Origin: Beijerinckiaceae bacterium | Lineage (GTDB): Bacteria; Pseudomonadota; Alphaproteobacteria; Rhizobiales; Beijerinckiaceae | Reading direction: 5' to 3' | DNA: 64,000 nt | NCBI GenBank assembly: GCA_019745195.1 | Contig: JAIETL010000027.1 | Span: 62,001-126,000 of the forward strand | Shown: positions 28,906-38,222 of the stretch, piece by piece | How positions within the stretch are numbered: position 1 is the stretch's first letter | Layout: each line of letters starts with the position of its first letter | Made by a program: the position numbers and the translations under genes | The notes under the pieces: model-generated | Seen by the model: only the letters and a program-made list of their open reading frames with translations | What the model was told of the DNA's origin: nothing | The model's database searches: none

Positions 28906-28936
28906 GAAAAAGGGGAGACCGTTTCCGGTCTCCCCT
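28906..28936 (-). terminator. Rho-independent terminator of the puf operon
   Basis: On the minus strand the stem AGGGGAGACC / GGTCTCCCCT with a 6-base loop is followed directly by a T tract (the A run at 28907-28911 on the plus strand). It lies 32 bp after the pufM stop, so it should end the crt-bch-puf transcript. Confidence 0.88.
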
Positions 28937-28968
28937 CGAGTGGCCGCATCTCCTGGACTGGCTCGGGA

Positions 28969-29937
28969 TCAGACCTTGGGCGGAGGCACGGCGATCTGCT
29001 GCCACATGGTCGGGTCCGCGGGCGCGAATTTGTGCTTGATCGCCCATTCGTACCAGTTGTCGACCGCCGTGCCCGTCAGCAGGATGCCGATGCCGCCGGT
29101 CAGCGTGCAGAGCACGGCGAACCACCAGGCCCAGCGATGGATCGACTCCATCGTGGCATTGAAGCCCATCGTCCAGCGCCAGAACAAGGCGGCGCGCTCC
29201 GAGGCCGTGCCGCGATCGGTGATCTGCTCGATCTCGCGGTCGCCGCCATAGCGGGAGACGGCCAGGATCGTCGCGCCATGCATGGCGAAAAGCAGCGCCG
29301 AGCCATAGAGGAAGGCGATCGAGAGCGCGTGGAACGGATTGTAGAAGAGATTGCCGTAGCGCAGCGAGAAATTCTGCGTCCAGTCCAGGTGCGGGAAGAT
29401 GCCGAAGGGCACCGCCTCGCTCCATGACCCCATCATCAGCGGCCGGATGAAGCCGAGCACGAGGTAGAGGAAGATCGCCGAGGCGAAGGCCCAGGCCACA
29501 TGCGTGCCCATGCCCAGCGCGCGGGCCCGGTTATAGGTGCGCACCCACCAGAGCAGGATCGAGGTGGTGAGGAAGAAGCCCGCGATGAGCCACCAGCCGC
29601 CCTCCTTGAGCGGCGGCAGGATCTTGAGGCCGTGCTCGGGCAGCGGCGCCGCGAGCTGGAGCCAGAACAGCTCGCGCACGAAGCGGACCGGATCCCAGTT
29701 CACCGAGGCCAGCATGTTCAGGCCGATGATCTCGAAGGCGATCAGGCCGCAGACCAGCGAGGTCACACCGGTCCAGCCGAGATAGATCGGGCCGATCTGC
29801 GCGTCGCCGATCAGGCCGAACAGGTTGCTCGTCCGGGTCGCGCTGCCGCGCCTGGTGCCGCGGCCGGGGATCGGCACGCCAAGATCGGGCGCGCCATGGA
29901 TCTGAACCCGGGTGAAGATGTTCTGATAGGTTGCCAT
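28969..29937 (-). CDS. pufM: Photosynthetic reaction centre M subunit
   Basis: PufM forms with PufL the core of the type-II reaction centre, binding bacteriochlorophylls, bacteriopheophytin, QA and the non-haem iron. The 322-residue protein has five membrane helices and keeps the ligand histidines: His183 (FPHLDW), His203 (NPFHALS), His220 (AMHGATI) and His267 (SIHRWAW). Glu235 also matches the iron ligand. The ATG at 29937 is preceded by AGGA, and a GTG one codon earlier is less likely. No pufC follows; the operon ends at a terminator. Confidence 0.98.
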   Translation of the reverse strand: MATYQNIFTRVQIHGAPDLGVPIPGRGTRRGSATRTSNLFGLIGDAQIGPIYLGWTGVTSLVCGLIAFEIIGLNMLASVNWDPVRFVRELFWLQLAAPLPEHGLKILPPLKEGGWWLIAGFFLTTSILLWWVRTYNRARALGMGTHVAWAFASAIFLYLVLGFIRPLMMGSWSEAVPFGIFPHLDWTQNFSLRYGNLFYNPFHALSIAFLYGSALLFAMHGATILAVSRYGGDREIEQITDRGTASERAALFWRWTMGFNATMESIHRWAWWFAVLCTLTGGIGILLTGTAVDNWYEWAIKHKFAPADPTMWQQIAVPPPKV

Positions 29938-30009
29938 CACCGTAATCCTTGCGCCTTGATCCTTGGACAGACGGATGCCGAATGGGGTGGCCGGAGCTCT
30001 TTCAGAGCC

Positions 30010-30837
30010 TCAGCGCCGCCAGATCGTGAAGTGCTTCGAGAGGTCCCACCACTCGGCCCAGCCCTCGCTCCAGTAGGGGCCGCTGATGATGATGCAGACC
30101 GCGCTCCAGAACACCGATTGCAGCGCCAGGAACAGGCCGAGCCGGTGGATGCCGAGCGTGCCGATCGAATAGCCGATCGTGTCGCGGAAGAAGGTGTTCT
30201 CGTGCTCGGGCGTCTTCACCGGCTCGCCGCGCTTGGGGTTGACCGCCGAGAGGATCAGGCCGCCATGCAGCGAAAGCGCCAGCGCGGTGGTGAAGAAGAA
30301 GCTCACCGCGATCATGTGCGCCGGGTTGTAGTGGAACTGCAGGTACTGGTAGCCGACGTTGGAGACCCATTCGAGATGGCTGAAGATGCCATAGGGGAAG
30401 CCATAGCCCCAGGCGCCCATCAGGAAGGGCCGGAAGATGACCAGCGTCATATAGGCCAGGATGGCGAAGCCGAAGGCGAAGGGCACATGGTAGCCCATGC
30501 CGAGCTTGCGGCAGATTTCGACCTCGCGCAGCGCCCAGGAGATGAACGCGCCCGTCGCGCAGATCGTGATGATCTGCCAGAGGCCGCCTTCCTTGAGCGG
30601 CGCGAGCCGCAGGCCGTAGCTGATATCGGGCGGCGCGATCGAGATCAGCCAGGGATTCCAGGTCGGCCCGATGGCCGCGCCGTAGAAGATCAGGGCCGTG
30701 CCGAGCGCGGCGAAGAACGCCGTCGCGACGCCGAAGAAGCCGACATAAAACGGGCCGACCCAGAAATCGAAGAGGTCGCCTCCGATCAGGGTCCCGCCCC
30801 TGACGCGATATTTACGTTCGAAATTGAGCAAGGCCAT
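30010..30837 (-). CDS. pufL: Photosynthetic reaction centre L subunit
   Basis: PufL is the second core polypeptide of the reaction centre and carries the active electron-transfer branch and the QB site. The 275-residue protein has the expected histidines: His154 (FSHLEW), His174 (NPAHMIA), His191 (SLHGGL) and His231 (LGIHRLG). It begins [36 protein letters not shown] with GGAGGA six bases before the ATG. It follows pufA after a 141-bp spacer that holds a strong hairpin and is followed by pufM after 72 bp. Confidence 0.98.
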   Translation of the reverse strand: MALLNFERKYRVRGGTLIGGDLFDFWVGPFYVGFFGVATAFFAALGTALIFYGAAIGPTWNPWLISIAPPDISYGLRLAPLKEGGLWQIITICATGAFISWALREVEICRKLGMGYHVPFAFGFAILAYMTLVIFRPFLMGAWGYGFPYGIFSHLEWVSNVGYQYLQFHYNPAHMIAVSFFFTTALALSLHGGLILSAVNPKRGEPVKTPEHENTFFRDTIGYSIGTLGIHRLGLFLALQSVFWSAVCIIISGPYWSEGWAEWWDLSKHFTIWRR

Positions 30838-30918
30838 GGTCGCATCCTCCGCGAGCGCCTGCCGTCAGGGCCGCGCCTCGTTTCAAACGGTTGATCTTTC
30901 GCGGTGTCGGGTCGGATC

Positions 30919-30959
30919 GGCGGACGGGGTCTCGCGCAGGGCGCTCAGCCTCGTCCGCC
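30919..30959 (-). promoter_or_regulatory. Intercistronic hairpin between pufA and pufL
   Basis: In the puf mRNA an 8-bp outer stem GGCGGACG / CGTCCGCC encloses an inner GCGC-CCT-GCGC hairpin. There is no T tract after it. In Rhodobacter a hairpin at this place protects the upstream pufBA message and lowers pufLM levels, which accounts for antenna excess over reaction centre. The same role is inferred here. Confidence 0.75.
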
Positions 30960-30978
30960 AGTGTCGTCGGCGGTTTCG

Positions 30979-31179
30979 TCAACCGATATGCCGGGTCACC
31001 ACATCCGAGACCGGAGCCTCGATCTGCAGCGCGGCGGCGGCCTTCCGCGGGCCTTCGATCCAGTTGAACCTGTTCGTCGAGAGCAGGATGAAATGGATCA
31101 GGATGGCGAGCCCGAACAGGAAGGTGAAGAGCGCGATCAGCGTGCGACGCGGATCGAACAACAGCCAGATTTTGTACAT
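30979..31179 (-). CDS. pufA: Light-harvesting LH1 alpha polypeptide
   Basis: This 66-residue single-helix protein forms the inner ring of LH1. It starts [20 protein letters not shown] and has the bacteriochlorophyll-ligand His in [15 protein letters not shown], the usual alpha-chain pattern. GAGGAG precedes the ATG. It lies 16 bp after pufB, and the pufA-pufL hairpin follows it. Confidence 0.97.
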   Translation of the reverse strand: MYKIWLLFDPRRTLIALFTFLFGLAILIHFILLSTNRFNWIEGPRKAAAALQIEAPVSDVVTRHIG

Positions 31180-31195
31180 GTTTGTCCGCTCCTCT

Positions 31196-31414
31196 TCACG
31201 AAATCAGCGACACGGCGGTGGTCAGGGCCGTCCGAACGCCTTCATCGAGGGACGCATACCCGTTCGGTCCCGGCAGCCAGGGGCGCCACGACCAGACCAG
31301 GAAATGCGCAATCACGGCGATGACCGTGAAGGCGATGAAGCTCGTGATGAAGAAGCCGTGGAATTCCTGGGCTTCCGCTTCGGTCAACCCTGACAGCGAA
31401 TCTCTCTCTGCCAT
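31196..31414 (-). CDS. pufB: Light-harvesting LH1 beta polypeptide
   Basis: This 72-residue antenna subunit pairs with PufA in the LH1 ring. It shows the beta-chain signature [19 protein letters not shown] and the bacteriochlorophyll-binding His in [15 protein letters not shown]. An AGAGGAC Shine-Dalgarno lies upstream. The C-terminal tail after WRPWLPG is about 20 residues longer than in the shortest family members. Confidence 0.97.
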   Translation of the reverse strand: MAERDSLSGLTEAEAQEFHGFFITSFIAFTVIAVIAHFLVWSWRPWLPGPNGYASLDEGVRTALTTAVSLIS

Positions 31415-31548
31415 GATCAGTCCTCTCTATGTGGCCTTGCGGCCGTTACCGCACGGATCCCGTGCGGCTGGGCGCCGGTCTTTGACCTCCGGCTGTTCCC
31501 CCGCCCGGCGAACCGGACGGAAGCGCGTGGCCTCCAGCTCCGGGCGTC

Positions 31549-31770
31549 TCAGCCCATGAACATGAAGGGAATCGTGGCGTAGGCGCTGGCGCGCGCCTCC
31601 GCGTAGAGCGAGAGCCGCCGCCCGGCCGGCGCGGGCGAGACCATCCTGCGGACCGCGGTGGCGACGAGGAAGACCGGCAGCGTCAGCGTCACCAGACGCC
31701 GGCACATGCGGCGGTCGGCCGCCGAGGATTTCGCGTGCCGCGAAGGGCTGTGGTCGAGCTGCATGGTCAT
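31549..31770 (-). CDS. pufQ: PufQ, bacteriochlorophyll-synthesis-associated membrane protein
   Basis: The 73-residue protein sits at the pufQ position between bchZ and pufB and has one membrane segment (LVTLTLPVFLVATAVRRMV) followed by AEARASAYATIPFMFMG, compatible with PufQ. PufQ promotes porphyrin flow into bacteriochlorophyll and antenna assembly. The ATG at 31770 has GGGGAG 8 bases upstream. An ATG at 31860 overlapping the bchZ stop would add 30 residues and could reflect coupling. Sequence similarity is weaker than for neighbouring genes. Confidence 0.8.
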   Translation of the reverse strand: MTMQLDHSPSRHAKSSAADRRMCRRLVTLTLPVFLVATAVRRMVSPAPAGRRLSLYAEARASAYATIPFMFMG

Positions 31771-31856
31771 GGGTGTTGCTCCCCGTGTGGAAGGAAGGCG
31801 TTCCGAAATCCGGGCGCGCTCTGGCGCGCTCCGGCCGAAAGGGTGTGCGAAGGCGC

Positions 31857-33308
31857 TCATGAGAAGGCCCCCTCGCGCTGTCTGGCGGCGTCGAGATGCT
31901 GCGGCGTGACGCGCTCGTCGCCATCATGCCGGGCGCGGGATTCGGCGGCGTCGCGCATGCGCTTGGCCGCCGAAATGCGCACCAGAACCGGCTGCTTCTC
32001 GAGCACCGCGTCGAGCAGCGCCTTGGCCTCGTCCGACCAGGGCAGTTCGCGGTGCAGCCGCGACGGCGTCGCCTCGACGGCGTCCATCTGCGAGCCGAGC
32101 GGCAGGATGTGGAAGAGCGCGTCGAACAGGGCGTTGCAGACCTCCTGCACAAGGTAGGTCGCGCCGGAATAGCCCATGAAGGGCGTGCCGATATGCCGGC
32201 GGATCACCGCGCCGGGGAAGGAGGCCGGGATGTAGACCCCGCGCCCGCCGGCCTCGGCCATGTACATGCGCTCGTTGAACGAGCCGAACAGAACCAGCGG
32301 CGGCTTGTCCTTCAGCGAGGCGCGGACGGCGTCGTTGTCGGACTTGGTCCCGGCGCAGCGCGAGACGGCGAGCGTGCAGGGCAGGCCCATCTCGTCTTCG
32401 AGAAAATGGCGGATGCCGCGGGCATAGGTTTCGTTGGCGACGATGGCGAAGCTCGCCGTGCCAAAGAAATCCTGCGTCACCGAGCGCCACAGATCCCAGA
32501 GCGGCTTGATCGTGGTGTGCTTTTCGCGCGCGATGAAGGGCTCGGGATCGAGCCCGAGCAGCTCGCCGAGCGAGCGCAGGAAGGCGGTGGTCGAGTGCAG
32601 GCCGATCGGAGCCTGCAGATAGGGCCGGTCGAGCGCCTCGCAGAGCAGGCGGCCATATTCGCGGTAGAGGCAGACATTGACCTCGGCGTCGGCCAGCCGC
32701 TGCACCTCGGCCAGATGCGAGCCGAGCGGGAAGGTCATGTGGACTTCCGCGCCGATGCCCTCGATCAGGCGCTTCACCTCGGCGAGGTCGGAAGGCATGT
32801 TGAACATGCCATAGGCCGGGCCGATGATGTTGACCTTCGGCCTTGCGCCTTCCTTGCGGGGCTTGGCCTTGGGCACGATGCCGCGCTTGGCGCCATATTC
32901 GCTCCAGAGCCAGAACAGCGCCCGGTCGGCGCATTGCCACTGGTCCTCGTCGATGGTGCGCGGCAGGAAACGCTGGATATTGGTGCCTTCGGGCGTGACG
33001 CCCCCGCCGATCATCTCGGCGATCGAGCCCGTCACCACGACGCTCGGCAGATGCGGATCGAGCACGGCGTTGGCGCGCTTCATCGCGCCTTCGGTGCCGT
33101 GCTGGCCGAGTTCCTCCTCGGCGAGGCCGGTCACCACGATCGGCAGCTCGTGCGGCGGCAGGCCGTCTGTGTAATGCAGCACCGAGGTCACCGGCAGGTT
33201 TTCGCAGCCGACCGGGCCGTCGATGACGACCTGCAGGCCCTTGATGGCGCAGAAGACGTAGACCGCCCCCCAATAGCCGCCGGCGCGATCGTGATCCTGG
33301 ATCAGCAT
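31857..33308 (-). CDS. bchZ: Chlorophyllide reductase subunit Z
   Basis: BchZ with BchY is the NifDK-like catalytic core of chlorophyllide a reductase, which reduces the C7-C8 bond (chlorin to bacteriochlorin) using electrons from BchX. The 483-residue protein has Cys20 and Cys35 near the N-terminus ([16 protein letters not shown]) and ends with the small protochlorophyllide-reductase-type C-terminal domain. Its ATG overlaps the bchY stop by one base (TGATG). It is the last bch gene before puf, whose promoter may lie inside its coding region, as in Rhodobacter. Confidence 0.97.
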   Translation of the reverse strand: MLIQDHDRAGGYWGAVYVFCAIKGLQVVIDGPVGCENLPVTSVLHYTDGLPPHELPIVVTGLAEEELGQHGTEGAMKRANAVLDPHLPSVVVTGSIAEMIGGGVTPEGTNIQRFLPRTIDEDQWQCADRALFWLWSEYGAKRGIVPKAKPRKEGARPKVNIIGPAYGMFNMPSDLAEVKRLIEGIGAEVHMTFPLGSHLAEVQRLADAEVNVCLYREYGRLLCEALDRPYLQAPIGLHSTTAFLRSLGELLGLDPEPFIAREKHTTIKPLWDLWRSVTQDFFGTASFAIVANETYARGIRHFLEDEMGLPCTLAVSRCAGTKSDNDAVRASLKDKPPLVLFGSFNERMYMAEAGGRGVYIPASFPGAVIRRHIGTPFMGYSGATYLVQEVCNALFDALFHILPLGSQMDAVEATPSRLHRELPWSDEAKALLDAVLEKQPVLVRISAAKRMRDAAESRARHDGDERVTPQHLDAARQREGAFS

Positions 33309-34846
33309 CACGGAATCTCCTCGGCGATCGCCTTCGCCTTGGCGGCGCGTCTGGCGAATTTTTCGCGGAAATCCGGATGCAGTTTCGGCGTGTCAGCCCA
33401 AGTGCCGGCCGTATCGCCCTCGCCGACGCCGGCGAAGAAGGCCTTCATCGTGTCCATGCGGCTCTTGTTGCCGATGGCGGCGTTGACGACCTGGGCGAGC
33501 GAGCCCGCGCCCGCCGGCCCGAACAGCGGCCGGGCCGAGATCAGATTGGTGAAATAGAGCGCCGGGATGCCGAGCTGCTTGGCCTTCTGCACCACGGGCG
33601 TCGTGCCGATGGCGAGATCGGGCTGGAACTCGGCCATGGCGGCGAGATCCTGCTCCAGCGTGGCGCGGTAATTGACCATCACGCCGCGCGCCTGCAGCCA
33701 GTCGCGGTCGGCCTCCGACCATGGCGTGCGCGGGCAGGCGGTGCCGACATAACGCAGGTCCGCGCCGCTCTCGACGAGCAGCCGCGCGACCAACAGCTCC
33801 GAGCCCTCATAGCCCGACAGCGTAATCCGGCCCCTGATCGGCATGGCGGCGAGCGCGCCCTGGATCGCCGGCAGCAGCCTGTTCTGGGCGGATTCGACCA
33901 GCGGGGCCGGCACGCCGCAAGCGTCGCCGATCGCCTTGAGCCAGGCCGCAGTGCCGTCGACGCCGACCGGGCCGGAACCGACGATCGTGCGGCCCGCGCC
34001 TTCGAATTCGCGGATCGAGGCGGTGTAGAACGGATGGATCGCCGCCACGACCGCGCAATCGAGCGCCGCGTAAAGCTCGCGCCATTCGCGCGTCGGTACG
34101 ACCGGGCCGGCGGCCAGTCCCAGCGGCTCCAGCATCATGCCGATGCCGACCGGATCGGCCGGGAACATCTCGCCGAGCAGGGTGACGGTGGGCTTTTGCG
34201 CCTTGCCGGCGCGCGGGGCCTGGACCGGGCCGGCCTCGGCTTCCTTGCGGGCATAGGCCAGCATCGCGCCGGCGAGCACGTCCTTGGCCTCGGCATGGGT
34301 CGGCACGCCGAAGCCCGGCACGTCGATGCCGATGATGCGGACGCCGTTGATCTCCTTGGGCAAAAGCCGCAGCGGCACGCCCGAGGCCGAGGGCACGCAG
34401 AGATTGGTGATGACGATGGTGTCGTAGAGGTCCGGATCGGCGAGCTTGAACACCGCCTCGCGGATGTCCTCGAAGAGCTTGCCGGTGACCAGCGTCTCCG
34501 AATTGAACGGCACATAGCCGACAGAGCGGCGCGCGCCGTAGAAATGCGAGGTGAAGGTCAGCCCGTAGACGCAGCAGGCGGACCCTGAGAGCACGGTGGC
34601 GGTGCGGCGCATGCGTAGGCCGACCCGCAAGCTACCGAAGGCCGGGCACATGCTCTGGGGCTTGTCGTGGGGGCCGACCGGATAGTCCCTGGCGAAGCGC
34701 TCCAGCATCTCGCTCTGGCCGGCGGCCGTGGCGGCAGCGCGCAGGGCGTCCTTGCCGGAGTGGCAGCCAAGCCCGTCGCCCTGCGTCGCCGCCGCGTTGA
34801 TCGCGGGAGAGGAAGACGCATCGGGAAGGGGTTGGTGGACTGTCAT
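33308..34846 (-). CDS. bchY: Chlorophyllide reductase subunit Y
   Basis: BchY is the NifD-like partner of BchZ in chlorophyllide a reductase. The 512-residue protein has cysteines suitable for cluster binding at Cys67 (SMCPAFG), Cys91/92 (SGSACCVYG) and Cys150 ([10 protein letters not shown]). The N-terminal ~45 residues are low-complexity and variable, as usual in this family. It follows bchX by 7 bp and is coupled to bchZ. Confidence 0.97.
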   Translation of the reverse strand: MTVHQPLPDASSSPAINAAATQGDGLGCHSGKDALRAAATAAGQSEMLERFARDYPVGPHDKPQSMCPAFGSLRVGLRMRRTATVLSGSACCVYGLTFTSHFYGARRSVGYVPFNSETLVTGKLFEDIREAVFKLADPDLYDTIVITNLCVPSASGVPLRLLPKEINGVRIIGIDVPGFGVPTHAEAKDVLAGAMLAYARKEAEAGPVQAPRAGKAQKPTVTLLGEMFPADPVGIGMMLEPLGLAAGPVVPTREWRELYAALDCAVVAAIHPFYTASIREFEGAGRTIVGSGPVGVDGTAAWLKAIGDACGVPAPLVESAQNRLLPAIQGALAAMPIRGRITLSGYEGSELLVARLLVESGADLRYVGTACPRTPWSEADRDWLQARGVMVNYRATLEQDLAAMAEFQPDLAIGTTPVVQKAKQLGIPALYFTNLISARPLFGPAGAGSLAQVVNAAIGNKSRMDTMKAFFAGVGEGDTAGTWADTPKLHPDFREKFARRAAKAKAIAEEIP

Positions 34847-34853
34847 GTCGCCC

Positions 34854-35870
34854 TCAGACCGCGTCGTAGACGACTTCGAGGGAGGCCTTTTTCGTCGCCG
34901 AAGGCCCGCACATGTCTTCCAGCGTCGCCGGCACCAGCACGACGTCGCGGCCCGTGGTCTCGCTGGAAAACAGGCCGAGCAGCCCGTCCTGCGTCAGCGG
35001 CGTCGGCCGCACCGGGGGTGATTGCGCGACGTTGAGGCCGAGTTCTTCGAACAGCGGCCCCCACATGTCGCCGGGTCGGCCGATGATCTCGTAGTTGGCG
35101 CTTTTCTTTCGGATATCGTCGTTGGCGGGGATCGCCGCCAGAACCGGGATGCCGACCTTGTCGCAGAAGGCCTGCGCCTCGCCTGTGCCGTCATCCTTGT
35201 TGATGACCATGCCGGCGACGCCGACATTGCCGCCGAGCTTGCGGAAATACTCCACCGCCGAGCAGACATTGTTGGCGACGTAGAGCGATTGCAGGTCGTT
35301 GGAGCCGACGACGATGACCTTCTGGCACATGTCGCGGGCGATCGGCAGGCCGAAGCCGCCGCACACCACGTCGCCCAGGAAGTCGAGCAGGACGAAGTCG
35401 AAGCCCCAGTCGTGGAAGCCGAGCTTTTCCAGCAGCTCGAAGCCGTGAATGATGCCGCGTCCGCCGCAGCCGCGCCCGACCTCGGGCCCGCCGAGTTCCA
35501 TGGCGTAGACGCCGTCGCGCTTGAAGCAGACGTCGCCGATCCTGACCTCCTCGCCCGCCGCCTTCTTGCGCGAGGAGGTCTCGATAATGGTCGGGCAGGC
35601 CTTTCCGCCGAAGAGCAGCGAGGTGGTGTCGGATTTTGGATCGCAGCCGATCAGCAGCACCTTCTTGCCCTGCTGCGCCATCATGTAGCTGAGATTGGCC
35701 AGCGTGAACGACTTGCCGATGCCGCCCTTGCCGTAGATCGCGATGATCTGGGTTTCCTTGGTCGGCGCGGCGGTGACGATCTCATCCTGCGGCAGGGCTG
35801 CCTCCTCGCGCAGGCGGGCTGCCATGGCGGCGGCGGGAGAGGGGATGGGATTTCTGATCTGGATGTTCAC
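34854..35870 (-). CDS. bchX: Chlorophyllide reductase iron protein subunit X
   Basis: BchX is the NifH-like ATPase that feeds electrons to BchYZ. From the GTG at 35870 it has 338 residues, with a Walker A motif GKGGIGKS (residues 47-54), Cys135 (GRGCGGRG) and Cys170 (DVVCGGFG) as ligands of the bridging [4Fe-4S] cluster, and the DPKSDTT switch region. The GTG overlaps the bchC stop in a GTGA arrangement, which supports this start; no ATG lies at a suitable upstream place. Confidence 0.97.
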   Translation of the reverse strand: MNIQIRNPIPSPAAAMAARLREEAALPQDEIVTAAPTKETQIIAIYGKGGIGKSFTLANLSYMMAQQGKKVLLIGCDPKSDTTSLLFGGKACPTIIETSSRKKAAGEEVRIGDVCFKRDGVYAMELGGPEVGRGCGGRGIIHGFELLEKLGFHDWGFDFVLLDFLGDVVCGGFGLPIARDMCQKVIVVGSNDLQSLYVANNVCSAVEYFRKLGGNVGVAGMVINKDDGTGEAQAFCDKVGIPVLAAIPANDDIRKKSANYEIIGRPGDMWGPLFEELGLNVAQSPPVRPTPLTQDGLLGLFSSETTGRDVVLVPATLEDMCGPSATKKASLEVVYDAV

Positions 35871-36799
35871 GAGCAGGCTCTCCAGTCCAAGATCATCTTC
35901 AGGCAGAGTGGGTCGCCGAAGGCGGTGCGATAGGCGTCCGTTGCGTCGTTGGCGGGCGCGCTGTGCGTGATCAGCCCGTCGAGCGAGAGCCGGCCCTCGG
36001 CCAGCATCGCTTGGACTGCGTCGAGATCGGCCGGCTTCCATTCGGCGGCGATGCGCAGCCGCGTCTCGCGCATGAAGGCAGGCGGGAAGGCAAACGAGAT
36101 CGGCTGGTCGTAGAAGCCGGCGAGGACGAGTTCGCCCTGCGGGCCGAGCCGTCCGATCAACGTATCGACCAGCGCGGCGTCGCCGCTGACATCGTAGATG
36201 GCGCGATAATCCTTGCGGCTGTCGGCCTCGGGCGCGACGACAGCGTATCCCTCGGCTCCCGTGGCGCGCAGCGGATTGGTCTCCCAGACCACCGGCGCGC
36301 CGCCCTGGGCCACCGCGATGCGCGCGAGCATCCGGCCGAGCACGCCATGGCCGATAATGAGATCAGGCAGCGCGGCGTTGGCCAGCGCGTGCCGCGCGGT
36401 CGCGGCCAGCGCCAGCAGCACGCCCGCCTGACCGAGATGCTCGGGGATCGCCACGGCCTTGGCGCCGGGCACGACGAGATGGGAGGACGCGCCGCCGAAC
36501 AGGCCGCGCGCATCTCTGAAGCCGCGCGAACCGGGCACGAACACCCGCGCGCCGACAACGTGGCCTGAGTCGACGCCCGCCTCGACCACGCGGCCGACCG
36601 ACTCATAACCGGGAACCAGCGGGTAGCCCATGCCGGGGAAAGGCGGCATCCGACCCGACCAGAGCAGGCGTTCGGTGCCTGTCGAGATGCCGCTCCATTC
36701 GGTGGCGACGACGACATCCTCCAGACCGGGCGAAACCAGTTCCAACCGGCGAAGCGCCAGATGTTGGGGTTTCTCGACGAGGACGGCCAGCGCTTGCAT
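35867..36799 (-). CDS. bchC: Bacteriochlorophyllide 3-hydroxyethyl dehydrogenase
   Basis: BchC oxidises the C3 hydroxyethyl group to acetyl, a late step in bacteriochlorophyll a synthesis. The 310-residue protein has the medium-chain dehydrogenase layout: [21 protein letters not shown], the [31 protein letters not shown] core, and the nucleotide-binding segment [11 protein letters not shown]. The ATG at 36799 is chosen; a GTG at 36808 is possible. Two PpsR boxes and a TTGACA/TAACCT promoter lie directly upstream, so bchCXYZ has its own regulated promoter within the superoperon. Confidence 0.96.
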   Translation of the reverse strand: MQALAVLVEKPQHLALRRLELVSPGLEDVVVATEWSGISTGTERLLWSGRMPPFPGMGYPLVPGYESVGRVVEAGVDSGHVVGARVFVPGSRGFRDARGLFGGASSHLVVPGAKAVAIPEHLGQAGVLLALAATARHALANAALPDLIIGHGVLGRMLARIAVAQGGAPVVWETNPLRATGAEGYAVVAPEADSRKDYRAIYDVSGDAALVDTLIGRLGPQGELVLAGFYDQPISFAFPPAFMRETRLRIAAEWKPADLDAVQAMLAEGRLSLDGLITHSAPANDATDAYRTAFGDPLCLKMILDWRACS

Positions 36800-36855
36800 T
36801 ACGAGCACTCTTGAGGCCGGGCCGCTGTCGCGGAGGACAGTCCCTGTCGCCTGAC

Positions 36856-36873
36856 TGTCAGGTTAGATCAACA
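36856..36873. promoter_or_regulatory. PpsR box overlapping the bchC -10 region
   Basis: TGTCAGGTTAGATCAACA fits TGT-N12-ACA. On the minus strand it includes TAACCT (36860-36865), placed 16 bp after a TTGACA, so PpsR bound here would cover the -10 of the bchC promoter. Confidence 0.8.
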
Positions 36874-36881
36874 TTCTTGGA

Positions 36882-36899
36882 TGTCAATTTGAATTGACA
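36882..36899. promoter_or_regulatory. PpsR box overlapping the bchC -35 region
   Basis: TGTCAATTTGAATTGACA is a perfect 18-bp palindrome and the best PpsR site in the window. On the minus strand it supplies TTGACA (36882-36887) as the -35 of bchC. It starts 26 bp from the neighbouring box, a different spacing from the other pairs. Confidence 0.87.
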
Positions 36900-36908
36900 C
36901 TTATTCAG

Positions 36909-38045
36909 TCAGGCGATGCGCGCGCTGATCGCGCCGGTCAGCAGCGGCCGACGCGTCTTCAGGCTGCGGATGTCGGAAAAGCCTGCTTCGGCCAGGAATC
37001 GCGTCAGTTCCGCCGGGGTGCGCGCCCGACCCGAACCCATCGCCAGCAGGTAGAAGCCGAAATAGGCGTCGGCCATGCGCGCCGTCGCAACCGAGCCCGC
37101 CATCGGCTCGGCGATCAGGAGCGATGCGCCCGCCGGCATGGCGCAGCGCAACCGGCCGAGCAGGGCGCGCACGGCGTCGTCGTCATGGTCGTGCAGCACC
37201 CTGACCAGCGTGTAGAGATCGGCATCGCCGGGGACGGGATCGCGATGCATGTCGCCGCCGACCGCGCTGGCCCGCCCCTGAAGACCCTCGCTGGCGAAAC
37301 GCTGACGAGCCCGCTCGGCGACGGCGGGCAGATCGAACACGGTCAGCGCGAGGTCCGGCGCCCGGCGCGCCACGACGCTGAGGAACGCGCCCTCTCCGCC
37401 GCCGACGTCGACGGCATGCCGGTGTCGGCGGAAATCATAGGCCGCGACGATGTCGTCGGCGACCAGGTGCTGCGAGCCGGCCATCAGTTCGCTGTAGGCG
37501 GCAACGCCCTCTGGCGGCGCGTGCGCCGGATTGCCCGACTGCGCATAACCCCAGAAACGCGACAATTGCGTCGGCTGCGACTGCCCGCGCAGCAGCGCCA
37601 GCGGATCGGCGAGATCGGCATAGAGCAGATGGTGATGGGCGATCATCGCGCCGACGCCGGGATTGCCGATCAGCGCCGCGCCGAGCATGGCGAGGCCGTA
37701 GCGACCCCCCTTGCGCGGTTCGACGAGTTTCAAGGCTGCCGCCGCTTTCAGGAGGCGCTCGGTGGCGTCGGGCGTCATGGCCAGCCGCGGCGCGAGTTCG
37801 GCCGGCGTCCGCGGGCCGGGCTCGAGGACCGCGAACAGGTCGAGCTTTACGCAGGCCGACAGCACCTGCGCATAGACGAAGCCGGCGCAAAGATCGAACA
37901 GCGCCTGCGATTGCCGCTCGGCGATGGGGCGGGTGAACGGGAAGGATGCGGCGAAGCGCTGGAAACGCGGCGAAGCGACGAGGCGGTTGCGGAGCGCGGC
38001 GAGGCGATCGGCCCAGGACAGGGCGTTCGACGGCGCCGCGCGCAA
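36909..38045 (-). CDS. crtF: Hydroxyneurosporene/demethylspheroidene O-methyltransferase
   Basis: CrtF methylates the C1 hydroxyl of acyclic carotenoids in the spheroidene/spirilloxanthin pathways. The domain order is an N-terminal dimerisation part (ASPRFQRFAASFPFTRPIAERQSQALFDLCAGFVYAQVL), then a Rossmann fold with VDVGGGEGAFL binding S-adenosylmethionine, and RVLHDHDDDAVRALL. No ATG lies near the family's usual start. A TTG at 38045 gives 378 residues, close to family length, and GGGGGAGGGG just upstream comes from an inserted repeat. Reading farther upstream would only translate that repeat. The start is therefore uncertain although the identity is firm. Confidence 0.9.
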   Translation of the reverse strand: MRAAPSNALSWADRLAALRNRLVASPRFQRFAASFPFTRPIAERQSQALFDLCAGFVYAQVLSACVKLDLFAVLEPGPRTPAELAPRLAMTPDATERLLKAAAALKLVEPRKGGRYGLAMLGAALIGNPGVGAMIAHHHLLYADLADPLALLRGQSQPTQLSRFWGYAQSGNPAHAPPEGVAAYSELMAGSQHLVADDIVAAYDFRRHRHAVDVGGGEGAFLSVVARRAPDLALTVFDLPAVAERARQRFASEGLQGRASAVGGDMHRDPVPGDADLYTLVRVLHDHDDDAVRALLGRLRCAMPAGASLLIAEPMAGSVATARMADAYFGFYLLAMGSGRARTPAELTRFLAEAGFSDIRSLKTRRPLLTGAISARIA

Positions 38046-38201
38046 AGCCCCTCCCCCTTGTGGGGAGGGGTTGGGGTGGGGGGCGTCCCGCCTGGTGAGC
38101 GCGTGAAGAATGGATCGCCTCCCCGTATCGCTTGGATAAACGACGACGCACCCGGTCGTTCGCCCCCCACCCCAACCCCTCCCCACAAGGGGGAGGGGCT
38201 T
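38045..38201. repeat. Perfect 41-bp inverted repeat between crtE and crtF
   Basis: Two identical 41-bp arms in opposite orientation (38045-38085 and 38161-38201) begin AAGCCCCTCCCCCTTGTGGG and run to GGGGTGGGGGGCG, with a 75-bp unique spacer. The arm type is a common dispersed GC-rich repeat in Hyphomicrobiales genomes. The element fills almost all of the crtE-crtF gap and abuts the probable crtF start. It is small, encodes nothing and has no visible target duplication, so it resembles a REP pair or small MITE. Confidence 0.85.
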
Positions 38202-38222
38202 AGGTCGTGGTTCCTCGCGAAC

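Noticed and set aside
38046..38186. N-terminal extension of CrtF starting MGRGWGGGR
   Set aside because: These residues are only the translation of the inverted repeat and have no counterpart in CrtF proteins.
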